This document shows positions 8,303-15,136 of a stretch of DNA of 26,855 nt, one piece after another. Positions within the stretch are counted from its first letter, which is position 1, and each line of letters begins with the position of its first letter. Source of the stretch: a virus; the IMG/VR virus record IMGVR_UViG_3300008258_000024, positions 1 to 26,855 of that record. The stretch is one strand, 5' to 3'. The position numbers and the translations under genes are program-made. Below the pieces are notes generated by a model. The model was not told the origin of the DNA. It was given only the letters and a program-made list of their open reading frames with translations, and did no database searches.

Positions 8303-8994
8303 ACAATAAAAAAGTTGCCTGGATCACACTAACTAGTGGCAGAAAAGAATATTTAAAAATATCCAGAGAGTCTTGGTATAATTTTGTAAAAGGTGAAATA
8401 TCAGAAGAAATTATAGTTGATACTTCTGGAAATGAAGAATATTCTAAATGGTTATCAGAAACATATAAAAATGCTAAAATTTTTTCTATGGAAAAACAAC
8501 ATGTTTTAGGAAAAACCTGGGACACGGGAATAAAAAAAGCATATGAATATTTTTATGATATTGCTAAAGATATAGATTGTGAATATATATTACATACAGA
8601 GGATGATTATGTTTTATTGAACACAGTTAATATAGATGATGCTATATCTATTCTTGAATCAGATTCAAATATAGTACAAGTTCATTTTATACGACAGCCG
8701 TGGACAAAAGATGAAGAAGATGCTGGAAGTGTTCTTAGAAATTGTGAAAAAAATGGATTTAAACTTGTACAAAAAAATAATGATAAGAGTTATTGGGTAG
8801 AGCACAGATCTTATTTTACTTTTGGCCCAAGTATATATAAAAAAGAAATTTGTTATGTTGAAAGAGACTTAGATTTTAACCCAGAACTTGCGCTAACAGT
8901 TAGATTATTTTTAGATAAGAATAAAAAAACAGCAACATATGGTAAAATAGATGATAAAAATTTTGTAGAGCATATAGGAGTTATTAAAGGATGA
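8299..8994 (+). CDS. Putative GT-A-fold glycosyltransferase
   Basis: 231 residues from ATG 8299, which overlaps the oxygenase stop as ATGA; a TTG at 8290 is less likely. The N-terminus VAWITLTSGRKEYLKISRESW followed by EEIIVDTSG is the usual first strand and helix of family 2-like GT-A enzymes. E101-D102-D103-Y in YILHTEDDYVL sits where the metal- and nucleotide-sugar-binding DxD motif is expected. KTWDTGIKKAYEYF, before the DxD motif, fits the helix carrying sugar-nucleotide contacts. Soluble, with no membrane helix, so the acceptor is likely a cytoplasmic protein or sugar and not a lipid. Its TGA overlaps the next ATG. Donor sugar and linkage cannot be read from sequence. Confidence 0.7.
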   Translation: MNNKKVAWITLTSGRKEYLKISRESWYNFVKGEISEEIIVDTSGNEEYSKWLSETYKNAKIFSMEKQHVLGKTWDTGIKKAYEYFYDIAKDIDCEYILHTEDDYVLLNTVNIDDAISILESDSNIVQVHFIRQPWTKDEEDAGSVLRNCEKNGFKLVQKNNDKSYWVEHRSYFTFGPSIYKKEICYVERDLDFNPELALTVRLFLDKNKKTATYGKIDDKNFVEHIGVIKG

Positions 8995-10646
8995 TAGATG
9001 TTTTATCTTGTTCTTCAATTAATCAAGAAAAATTTTTAGACTATGATTTTGATACAATAGTTATTAATAATTTTTCTATAAAAAATAATAATGGACCCGA
9101 CACATTTGTTCCTGGGGAAACGTATTTATTTGCAACCTACTCTCACTACGGACACTCTTTGATGGATGTTTATGCACAGTTTAAGATATTGCAATTAAAA
9201 TATAAAAATATAAAACCATTTTTTTATGAAGATGGATTTAATGGATATTACTTTAATGAAAATAAAATTACAATAGATCAAATGGACTCTTTGGGATATA
9301 AAAACCAAAGAATATATAATATTGCAATAGGAAACTATGAGTTTGAAAAAGTTATTTTATTTTTTGACATGAATAATACCTTTCCAGAACAATTTTATAG
9401 TAATAATGGAGCAACTAGATCATCTCATTATTTTCCATTTTGTGACTGCTATATGGGAACAGAGCCTTGTGGCGAAAGTAAATATTTTAAATATAACTAT
9501 CTTGCAATAGATGCTTTAAAAAATTCTTTTAAAGAATTATTTAGTTCTAATAAAACTGAGAAATTTTTTATTTCAAGAGAAAGATATAATAGAAAATATG
9601 AGGCTGAAATAGAATATTATTCAAATAAAAAAGTTTTATCAGAAAAAGAAGAACAAAGATTAATGTGGTCAAAAGTTAGATCTACTAATAAAGAAACAGA
9701 AATTGAAAAATTATTTGAAAGAAATGGTTATAGAATTATTTACGCAGAAGATTATTCTTTATTTGAACAAATAAAAATGTTTAGTTCTGCTCAAATAATT
9801 GCTAGTGTTTCTGGAACAGGATTATTTAACACATTTTGGTGCGATAACAATACAAAAGTTTTTGAAATTTTAGCGTCTCCTAAATATAAATATCATTATA
9901 AAGAATTTGCAGTGTATTCGGGCACAAATCATGAATATATAGATATTAGAGATCTTTCTTTAAAAGATTCTTTATTAAAAATTGATAAAACAATAAACAG
10001 AGATAGGGATATATCCTACATCAAAAAAACGTCAAACAAAGATAGGGATATATCCTTTATCAAAAAAACATCAATTATAGATATGGATCTTGTTCAACAG
10101 GCAATAGAAGAAAAAAGAATTCATGTTTTTAAAAATGTTTTTCCAGACAAACCGTCATGGGATACACTTCTTTCTGTAATCTCACAATATGTTGAAGAAG
10201 ATTTACAAAAATTCCCAGATAGATCATATCTTTTAAATGATTTTGTTGAGGGTGAATCATCTGATATGAGATTTAAATGTAGATTTTGGTCTAGATTAGC
10301 ACTTCAAATTTACGATACACAAGATACATATCTGTCAGTAATTCCTGAATTGGCGCCAGTTACAGAATGGGGTCTTTCTCAATATCCAGCAGAAATATAT
10401 ACTGGAAACTTCGGTCTTATATCTTTAATGAAGAACAGGGGAGTTGTTGGTAAAAAACATAGCGACTATGTTGATCAGTTTCAGTGGGTTATTAAAGGTG
10501 AAATGATTTGGAGAACTGGAGAAAACTTAGAAAAAGAAGATCATATTGTAGAAGGCGATTTTGTATTTATTCCAAAAAATCTAATACATGAAGTTGAAAC
10601 TTTAAAGGCTCCAAGAGCAGCAATTAATCTTATTTTAAGAAATTAA
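8991..10646 (+). CDS. GT61-type glycosyltransferase fused to a cupin/JmjC-like oxygenase domain
   Basis: 551 residues in two parts. Residues about 40-315 carry the family 61 glycosyltransferase signature: a FFISRERY stretch, EIEKLFERNGYRIIYAEDYS, then MFSSAQIIASVSGTGLFNTF, as in xylosyl/arabinosyl transferases of plants and in bacterial capsule enzymes. A 13-residue tandem repeat forms the linker (about 336-361). Residues about 364-551 look like a cupin-fold domain with H490-x-D492 (KKHSDYVDQFQWVIKGE) and H533 (FIPKNLIHEV), the metal-binding order of JmjC-type 2-oxoglutarate hydroxylases. Glycosyltransferase and hydroxylase in one chain recalls bifunctional collagen lysyl hydroxylase-glycosyltransferases, though the domain families differ. 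Last gene of the cassette; a strong terminator follows. Confidence 0.7.
   Translation: MIDVLSCSSINQEKFLDYDFDTIVINNFSIKNNNGPDTFVPGETYLFATYSHYGHSLMDVYAQFKILQLKYKNIKPFFYEDGFNGYYFNENKITIDQMDSLGYKNQRIYNIAIGNYEFEKVILFFDMNNTFPEQFYSNNGATRSSHYFPFCDCYMGTEPCGESKYFKYNYLAIDALKNSFKELFSSNKTEKFFISRERYNRKYEAEIEYYSNKKVLSEKEEQRLMWSKVRSTNKETEIEKLFERNGYRIIYAEDYSLFEQIKMFSSAQIIASVSGTGLFNTFWCDNNTKVFEILASPKYKYHYKEFAVYSGTNHEYIDIRDLSLKDSLLKIDKTINRDRDISYIKKTSNKDRDISFIKKTSIIDMDLVQQAIEEKRIHVFKNVFPDKPSWDTLLSVISQYVEEDLQKFPDRSYLLNDFVEGESSDMRFKCRFWSRLALQIYDTQDTYLSVIPELAPVTEWGLSQYPAEIYTGNFGLISLMKNRGVVGKKHSDYVDQFQWVIKGEMIWRTGENLEKEDHIVEGDFVFIPKNLIHEVETLKAPRAAINLILRN
9997..10074 (+). repeat. 39-bp tandem duplication in the interdomain linker
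   Basis: Copies at 9997-10035 and 10036-10074 differ at only a few positions and encode two 13-residue units (DRDISYIKKTS and DRDISFIKKTS). Being 39 bp long, the duplication preserves the frame and just lengthens the linker. Confidence 0.85.
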
Positions 10647-10690
10647 AAAAGCACCTATAAAATTTTTATATAATATAGGTGCTTTTATTT
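10647..10690. terminator. Bidirectional Rho-independent terminator
   Basis: AAAAGCACCTATA (10647-10659) pairs perfectly with TATAGGTGCTTTT (10674-10686), with A-runs and T-runs on both sides. It lies between the convergent cassette and the minus-strand lysin gene and can stop transcription from both. Confidence 0.9.
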
Positions 10691-10694
10691 TTAT

Positions 10695-11255
10695 TTAATT
10701 AGGATATTTTTCTAACCATTCTTTTGCCCTTGGGGTTAGTCCCTTCCAGGCTCTCCAGTCCTCTCCTCCATTGGACATATGAAATGCAATTTGTGCATTT
10801 AGGACGGGATTAAATAAGTCAGCATTGTGATCTAAATCATATTTTTTACGACGATCTGGACCAAGCATTCCAAGCATGTTTATTTGAAAAATACCATAAG
10901 AACTGTCTCCAGTTTCAGTATTTCCATTGAATGCAAATGGTCGACCATTACTTTCTCTCTTAGCAATAGCCCAAGCCTCCTTAAGATTTTGACCCTCAAA
11001 ACCAACTAACTTCAGTAGATTTTTTAGATCTTTATCAGATAGAGATGTAGCGTTTTTATATTTTTCTAACTGATCTTCTTTAGCCTTAGAAACACTTTTG
11101 GCCACTTCCGTGGCCTCTATAGTCTCTTCAAGCACGATAGTTTTACTATCTAATCGGTTTTCAGAAGCGTTGGCAACGTTTGACCAAACGGAAAACATAG
11201 CCAATATGCTGAGTGTACCAATGATATTCCTATTATTATTCATAAAGTTAATCAT
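10695..11255 (-). CDS. Secreted lysozyme/lytic transglycosylase-like protein
   Basis: 186 residues from the ATG at 11255, chosen because AAGGAGG (11267-11261 on the minus strand) lies 5 bases upstream; a GTG at 11282 would put that site inside the gene. Residues 1-30 form a signal peptide: basic start, hydrophobic IIGTLSILAMF, and a VANA cleavage site. The catalytic domain has AIAKRES (E101 as likely catalytic acid), TGDSSYGIFQINM and LFNPVLNAQIAFHMS, the pattern of lysozyme-like or SLT transglycosylase folds in actinobacterial phages and secreted muralytic enzymes. It would cut peptidoglycan outside the membrane. It is the only minus-strand gene, with its own sigma-70-type promoter. A secreted endolysin or a host-wall-modifying enzyme both fit. 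Confidence 0.8.
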   Translation of the reverse strand: MINFMNNNRNIIGTLSILAMFSVWSNVANASENRLDSKTIVLEETIEATEVAKSVSKAKEDQLEKYKNATSLSDKDLKNLLKLVGFEGQNLKEAWAIAKRESNGRPFAFNGNTETGDSSYGIFQINMLGMLGPDRRKKYDLDHNADLFNPVLNAQIAFHMSNGGEDWRAWKGLTPRAKEWLEKYPN

Positions 11256-11309
11256 AGTTTCCTCCTTAGAAACGAATGACACCTTTTTAGGGGTGCCATA
11301 TTACTTCTT

Positions 11310-11339
11310 AGTATAACACAATTTGAGGCATATAGTCAA
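11310..11339 (-). promoter_or_regulatory. Sigma-70-type promoter for the minus-strand lysin
   Basis: On the minus strand TTGACT (11339-11334), 18 bp, then TATACT (11315-11310). The leader of about 50 nt contains a near-palindrome, GACACC...GGGGTGCC at 11279-11298 on the plus strand, and a strong Shine-Dalgarno. Confidence 0.75.
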
Positions 11340-11352
11340 ATAATGATATAAT
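11323..11352 (+). promoter_or_regulatory. Divergent promoter for gene at 11361, likely leaderless
   Basis: AATGATATAAT at 11342-11352 (hexamer 11347-11352), 8 nt before ATG 11361. TTGAGG at 11323-11328 is 18 bp upstream and could be a -35. It overlaps the lysin promoter, so the two directions may compete. Confidence 0.65.
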
Positions 11353-11360
11353 AATTCTCT

Positions 11361-11876
11361 ATGGCTGAAATAACTAATAACTATGGTCTAACATATCCAG
11401 AAGCAACAGATTCTGTTAATGTGCATGGAGATATTAAAAAATTAGCAGATGATGTTGATGATGCTATTTCTTCTCTTGATGCCTCAAATGTGCGGGTAAA
11501 GGTAATAAATAATTCAGGATCAACTATAGGTGCAGCAAAACCAGTATATGCTGTAGGTCATACAAATAATAAAACACAAATTGCATTATTTACTTCAGAT
11601 CTATCAGATAATAAACCATTTCTTGGTTTGACAAAAACATCATTGGCAAATGGTGCAAGTGGAGAAGTTGTAGTTGCTGGTGTTTTGACAAATGTTAATA
11701 CTAGTAGTTTTTCTGTAGGAGAATTATTATATGTAGATTCTTCTGGCTCTCTTACAGATACCGTCATTGGTGGGGCCATTGGAATTGTTGCTGTTTCAAA
11801 CCCTACAACTGGTGTAATTGTTATTCAAGCAAAAGGAAATGGAACATGGGGAGCATTGAAGGCTGGATTAGCCTAA
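11361..11876 (+). CDS. Putative tail or decoration protein
   Basis: 171 residues. The start (EITNNYGLTYPEATDSVNVHGDIKKLADDVDDAI) resembles the N-termini of tail-fibre-associated proteins of environmental phages. The rest is Val/Ser/Gly-rich beta structure with VVVAGVLTNVNTSSFSVGEL and LLYVDSSGSLT, a layout found in small beta-sandwich decoration proteins (DUF2190-like) and in fibre domains. No catalytic motif. First gene of the second tail cluster, with a likely leaderless start; the next gene follows after 17 bases and has its own promoter. Structural role is well supported, exact part is not. Confidence 0.5.
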   Translation: MAEITNNYGLTYPEATDSVNVHGDIKKLADDVDDAISSLDASNVRVKVINNSGSTIGAAKPVYAVGHTNNKTQIALFTSDLSDNKPFLGLTKTSLANGASGEVVVAGVLTNVNTSSFSVGELLYVDSSGSLTDTVIGGAIGIVAVSNPTTGVIVIQAKGNGTWGALKAGLA

Positions 11877-11887
11877 TATGATATAAT
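11877..11887 (+). promoter_or_regulatory. Promoter for gene at 11894, likely leaderless
   Basis: Exact TATGATATAAT starting right after the upstream TAA (11874-11876). The hexamer (11882-11887) ends 6 nt before ATG 11894, leaving no room for a Shine-Dalgarno. Confidence 0.65.
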
Positions 11888-11893
11888 CAACAC

Positions 11894-12283
11894 ATGGCTA
11901 CCTTCCGAAATCAGACTACAGATAGTTATGCTTTAGGATCTACGCCTCCAGAAATTCGTTGGACGGTAGTTAGAGGAGACTCTGCAGCATTTAGAGTTTA
12001 TGTAACAGATGATGAGCGTGAACCATTATTAATTGAAGACTGGGAAATTGCAATGGACATTTATCGTCCATCTACTGATGAAATTATTTTATCACTAACT
12101 CCACAACCAATTGAATTTCAGGATAGCGAAGGAAGTTTTACTGTTTCTCTTACATCAGAGCAATCTGAACTTTTAGAGACAGGAGATGTTTTTGACATAC
12201 AATTAACAGAACTAGATTCTGGCACTAGAGTTTGGACGGTAGCCAAAGGTTCAATGGTTGTAATTGAAGACATAACAGAGTAA
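11894..12283 (+). CDS. BppU-like baseplate adaptor protein (paralogue 3)
   Basis: 129 residues. PEIRWTVVRGDSAAFRVYV near the start aligns with VTIQWRVIRGDTGTLRVEF of the protein at 200. VFDIQL, then RVWTVAKGSMVVIEDIT, aligns with FDVQVI, then IVWTPVVGTIYVIGDVT. This is the clearest of the three paralogue pairs. It presumably anchors the second set of fibres to the baseplate. The gene has its own leaderless-type promoter, and its TAA overlaps the next ATG (TAATG). A BppU-type fold is inferred from strand order. Confidence 0.6.
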   Translation: MATFRNQTTDSYALGSTPPEIRWTVVRGDSAAFRVYVTDDEREPLLIEDWEIAMDIYRPSTDEIILSLTPQPIEFQDSEGSFTVSLTSEQSELLETGDVFDIQLTELDSGTRVWTVAKGSMVVIEDITE

Positions 12284-12528
12284 TGCCAACAAACTTAACA
12301 CCAATATCTGAACAAGTATATAGAACAACACATCGTCTAGCACATGCACAAATAAAAGAACTTGATAAAAGAACTATTCGTATAAATGATATAAATCACA
12401 AAGTAAAGGTTGAAGAAATCCTACCATTTAGAGTTCAGTTTATTAATGTTGGGGTTTTTGGTTTTTCTAAAGAAAATCCAGCAGGTATTTCAGTTGCAGT
12501 TATTGGTTACAATAACTACATCTTATAA
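12283..12528 (+). CDS. Small tail-associated protein
   Basis: 81 residues. The N-terminal half is a charged, helix-prone region (HAQIKELDKRTIRINDINHKV). The C-terminal half has FRVQFINVGVFGFSKENP followed by SVAVIGYNNYIL. I recall similar short proteins with a G-F-x-x-x-N-P core and V-A-V-I-G end in tail modules of actinobacterial and other environmental phages, without a known function. Coupled to the upstream adaptor by TAATG, so probably made in the same amount. Could link adaptor and fibre. Confidence 0.5.
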   Translation: MPTNLTPISEQVYRTTHRLAHAQIKELDKRTIRINDINHKVKVEEILPFRVQFINVGVFGFSKENPAGISVAVIGYNNYIL

Positions 12529-12540
12529 AAATATAAAAAA

Positions 12541-12551
12541 GGAGTTATAAT
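12541..12551 (+). promoter_or_regulatory. Possible promoter for gene at 12558
   Basis: GGAGTTATAAT, with TATAAT 12546-12551 six bases before ATG 12558. It lacks the TATG part of the consensus. AAGGAG at 12539-12544 could instead be a Shine-Dalgarno, though 13 bases from the ATG is far, so leaderless and leadered readings are both open. Confidence 0.4.
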
Positions 12552-12557
12552 AAGGCC

Positions 12558-12749
12558 ATGGCAAAAATATCAATACCTAATTTAAAGACAAAGTTTGAAA
12601 CTGGGGATCGTCCCACACAACAGGATTATGAAGATTTAATTGATTCTGCCTCTGCTCGTACCACAGACCTTGGTTCAGCAGGTAATAATGAAAATACAAT
12701 TACAGGTATTGAAAATGCCACAGTGATTGATAACTTTGATGCCACATAG
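12558..12749 (+). CDS. N-terminal part of an amber-interrupted tail protein
   Basis: 63 residues (KISIPNLKTKFETGDRPTQQ, then YEDLIDSASA), ending VIDNFDAT before TAG 12747-12749. The start resembles N-termini of small phage tail proteins. The next gene is in the same frame. Codons directly after the TAG encode W-R-M-V-K-Y-I-V-S-I-A, which aligns without gaps to Y-R-S-A-E-F-L-V-K-I-A in the fibre protein at 13021. The stop therefore sits inside an ancestral domain, and this was once one gene of about 148 codons. The product may be truncated, or extended by amber readthrough. Confidence 0.6.
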   Translation: MAKISIPNLKTKFETGDRPTQQDYEDLIDSASARTTDLGSAGNNENTITGIENATVIDNFDAT

Positions 12750-12755
12750 TGGCGT

Positions 12756-13004
12756 ATGGTCAAGTATATTGTTTCTATTGCTAAAGTAACAGCAGGCGAC
12801 AATAAATTCTATGCAACAGAGTTGACCATCTTGGTAGACGGTACAAACGTAAACGTCTCTGAGTATGGCACGATAGACAATGATGGGAATATTGGCACCA
12901 TTAGCGTCTCCAGGGTTGGAAATACAGTATCCTTAACGGTTACTCCAGACCCTGCGATTAAGCCAGTCACAGTTCGTTATGCACGAATTGGACTTAAGGC
13001 ATAA
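12756..13004 (+). CDS. C-terminal part of the amber-interrupted tail protein
   Basis: 82 residues from ATG 12756, three codons after the amber stop and in the same frame. It contains the beta-rich domain that also ends the fibre protein at 13021: KVTAGDNKFYATELTILVDG, then VSEYGTIDNDGNIGTISVSR and VSLTVTP. No Shine-Dalgarno precedes ATG 12756, so separate translation would need reinitiation after the TAG; readthrough from 12558 is the alternative. The domain's first two residues (W-R) lie before this ATG and would be lost with reinitiation. The reading frame beyond the stop is intact, so selection or very recent mutation is implied. Confidence 0.6.
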   Translation: MVKYIVSIAKVTAGDNKFYATELTILVDGTNVNVSEYGTIDNDGNIGTISVSRVGNTVSLTVTPDPAIKPVTVRYARIGLKA

Positions 13005-13020
13005 CTAAGGAGATAATAAA

Positions 13021-14592
13021 AGGGCAACAGTAGTAAAAGACTTCAAAGTAAAGAATGGTCTTATTGTTGAAGGCACAACAGGTACCATCAATAACCATGA
13101 CATTCTTACAAAGAAAACAGACGATCAAAATTACATCGTCAACTTAATTGGTGGAACAGCCACCTCAGCAAACGAAGCAAACAAGGTTGTAAAGCGTGAT
13201 GGCTCAGGCAACTTTGCAGCAGGTACAGTAACAGCAAACCTAACTGGTAATGTAACTGGTAATGCTTCAACAGCAACAACCCTTGAAACTTCAAGAAAGA
13301 TTGAACTTGTCGGAGACGTAACTGGTGAAGTTATGTTCAATGGTTCACAAAATGTTCAAATTACAGCAACTCTCGATGGAGATTTTGCAACAGATGCAGA
13401 AGTTGCTACCGCTAAGGGCGAAGCAATTGCAGATGCAGCAGCAGATGCAACATCTAAGGCTAACGCAGCACAAGCAGCAGCAATTTCTACAGCAGCATCA
13501 GATGCTACTACAAAGGCTAACGCTGCTGAAAATGCTGCTAAGGCATATACAGATGCTCGTGAAACTGCTATTACAACAGCATATCAATCATATGCTGATA
13601 CAGCAGAGTCAGATGCAAAGGCTTATGCTGATGAAAAGATTGCAGATCTTGTAGATTCTGCTCCAGCACTTCTTGATACACTCAACGAATTGGCTGCAGC
13701 AATTGGCGATGACGCTAACTTTGCAGCAAACCTCGCTACTTCAGTAGGAGAAAAGGTTGCAAAGGCTGGAGACACCATGACTGGTGCTCTTGTTCTTCAT
13801 GCAGACCCAGTAAATAATCTTGAAGCAGCAACTAAGGCTTATGTAGATACAACAGCATCAACAGCACAGTCAAATGCTGAAGATTATGCAGACGGACTTG
13901 CTTCAAATTATGACGCAGCAGGATCTGCCTCAGCAGCACAGACAGCAGCAGAAGGATATGCTTCTGGACTTGATTCAGCAACAAACACTCGTATTGATAA
14001 CCTTACAACATCAAATGTTGCAGAAGGTTCAAATGAGTACTTTACATCTTCTCGTGCAAAGACTGCAGCAGCAGAATTGTTAACTGGTGCAACTCTTAGC
14101 AATATCACAATTACAGGAACAGGTGCAGGTCTTACAATTACCGCAGAAAACGGTGTTGCACAATCTACAACTGATGACCTTAATGAAGGAACTTCAAACC
14201 TTTACTTCACAAATACTCGTGCAGTAGATGCTCTTGAAGCAGTAGTACCAAATTTCACAGCAGTTGAACTTAATTCAGTTGCAAAGCAGGTAGCAGCAAC
14301 TGCTTCTATCGCTACAGCAAGCACAAACACCGCAGTTTCATGGTTGAAGGCAGAATATCGTTCTGCTGAATTCCTTGTTAAGATTGCCAACGGATCACAC
14401 ACAGATGTGTCCAAGGTTATCTTGACACTTGACACTTCAGACAATGTCGCAATTACAGAATACGCAATGGTTGGAACAAACGGTTCTCTTGGATCAGTTT
14501 CAGCAGATGTTTCTGGAAACGATGTTCGTCTTCGTGTTACAACCGCTAACAACACCTCAACAGTTGCTGTTATCGGAACGCTTTTAGCATAA
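13021..14592 (+). CDS. Large Ala-rich tail fibre protein lacking a canonical start codon
   Basis: About 523 residues. The first canonical start in this frame is ATG 13333, but coding clearly begins about 310 bases earlier: codons from 13024 read ATVVKDFKVKNGLIVEG, nearly the start of the next protein (ATVNKDFKVKNGLIVTG, start TTG 14623). AAGGAG (13007-13012) is 8 bases before codon AGG 13021, exactly where ATG or TTG is expected; the spacing is also 8 in the paralogue. After GNVTGNAST-type repeats comes an Ala-rich coiled-coil (DATSKANAAQAAA), APALLDTLNELAAAIGDDAN, two F/L-T-N-x-R-A units and a beta domain shared with 12756. Trimeric fibre shaft is likely. Start via AGG, a mutated start, or a sequence error are all possible. 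Confidence 0.65.
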   Translation, partial: RATVVKDFKVKNGLIVEGTTGTINNHDILTKKTDDQNYIVNLIGGTATSANEANKVVKRDGSGNFAAGTVTANLTGNVTGNASTATTLETSRKIELVGDVTGEVMFNGSQNVQITATLDGDFATDAEVATAKGEAIADAAADATSKANAAQAAAISTAASDATTKANAAENAAKAYTDARETAITTAYQSYADTAESDAKAYADEKIADLVDSAPALLDTLNELAAAIGDDANFAANLATSVGEKVAKAGDTMTGALVLHADPVNNLEAATKAYVDTTASTAQSNAEDYADGLASNYDAAGSASAAQTAAEGYASGLDSATNTRIDNLTTSNVAEGSNEYFTSSRAKTAAAELLTGATLSNITITGTGAGLTITAENGVAQSTTDDLNEGTSNLYFTNTRAVDALEAVVPNFTAVELNSVAKQVAATASIATASTNTAVSWLKAEYRSAEFLVKIANGSHTDVSKVILTLDTSDNVAITEYAMVGTNGSLGSVSADVSGNDVRLRVTTANNTSTVAVIGTLLA

Positions 14593-14622
14593 CAAAATAA
14601 ATAAAAAGAGGGAGTGGTAATC

Positions 14623-15078
14623 TTGGCAACAGTCAATAAAGACTTCAAGGTTAAAAATGGACTTATCGTCACTGGTGGCGGAAGTTTCGGAGGTACAGTA
14701 GATGTAGCAACTCCTACATTAGGTACCCACGCTGCTACTAAGGCATATGTTGACTCAGTAGTAGGCGGTATGGAAGTTGGGGCTACCGCTCCCTCTACAC
14801 CAGATAACGGTGATTTGTGGTTTGACACATTAACATCAAGAGTTAATGTTTATTATTCTGGATCATGGATTACAATGGCATCAATTGATGATACATTGGG
14901 TCTACCAGATCACATTCACGATACTGCTATCGATGGAACTGGTTTCATAGTATCTCAGTTTATAAGTGGCGGTAGTTTTAATGATCCACAAGGAACCCCA
15001 GTAGATGCGGGATCCTATAATACCAACTCATGGACTTTGGTTTATGATGGTGGTAGCGCAACAGATAACTTCAACTAA
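14623..15078 (+). CDS. Short tail-fibre paralogue
   Basis: 151 residues from TTG 14623, preferred over GTG 14614 because the product then begins MATVNKDFKVKNGLIV, matching the start of the fibre at 13021, and because GAGGGAG (14608-14614) is 8 bases upstream. After the shared start come LGTHAATKAYVDSVVGG, a common fibre segment, then APSTPDNGDLWFDTLTSRVNVYYSGSW, a D-G-x-L-W-x-D hairpin unit frequent in tail proteins. The C-terminus is Gly/Asp/Ser-rich. It lacks the long Ala-rich shaft of its neighbour. It could be a spacer or a shorter fibre sharing the same attachment site. Confidence 0.6.
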   Translation: MATVNKDFKVKNGLIVTGGGSFGGTVDVATPTLGTHAATKAYVDSVVGGMEVGATAPSTPDNGDLWFDTLTSRVNVYYSGSWITMASIDDTLGLPDHIHDTAIDGTGFIVSQFISGGSFNDPQGTPVDAGSYNTNSWTLVYDGGSATDNFN

Positions 15079-15082
15079 AATT

Positions 15083-15093
15083 GATGTTATAAT
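15083..15093 (+). promoter_or_regulatory. Promoter for the fibre gene at 15137
   Basis: GATGTTATAAT, with TATAAT 15088-15093, followed by a leader of about 37 nt containing AAGGAG (15125-15130), 6 bases before ATG 15137. It is a leadered unit, unlike many others here. Confidence 0.45.
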
Positions 15094-15136
15094 AAGCACA
15101 GAAATAAAACGGTAGAAATACCACAAGGAGAGATAA

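Noticed and set aside
10005-10017. GGATATATCC palindromes as operators
   Set aside because: They lie inside the duplicated linker-coding repeat and have no promoter nearby; the second copy exists because of the duplication.
12747-12749. Genome-wide recoding of TAG as an amino acid
   Set aside because: Genes ending at 5318, 6180, 7427 and 21372 use TAG at natural C-termini, so amber works as a stop here.
13333-14592. Fibre gene starting at ATG 13333
   Set aside because: The 310 bases upstream are open in the same frame and encode a sequence matching the start of the paralogue at 14623, so 13333 is an internal methionine.
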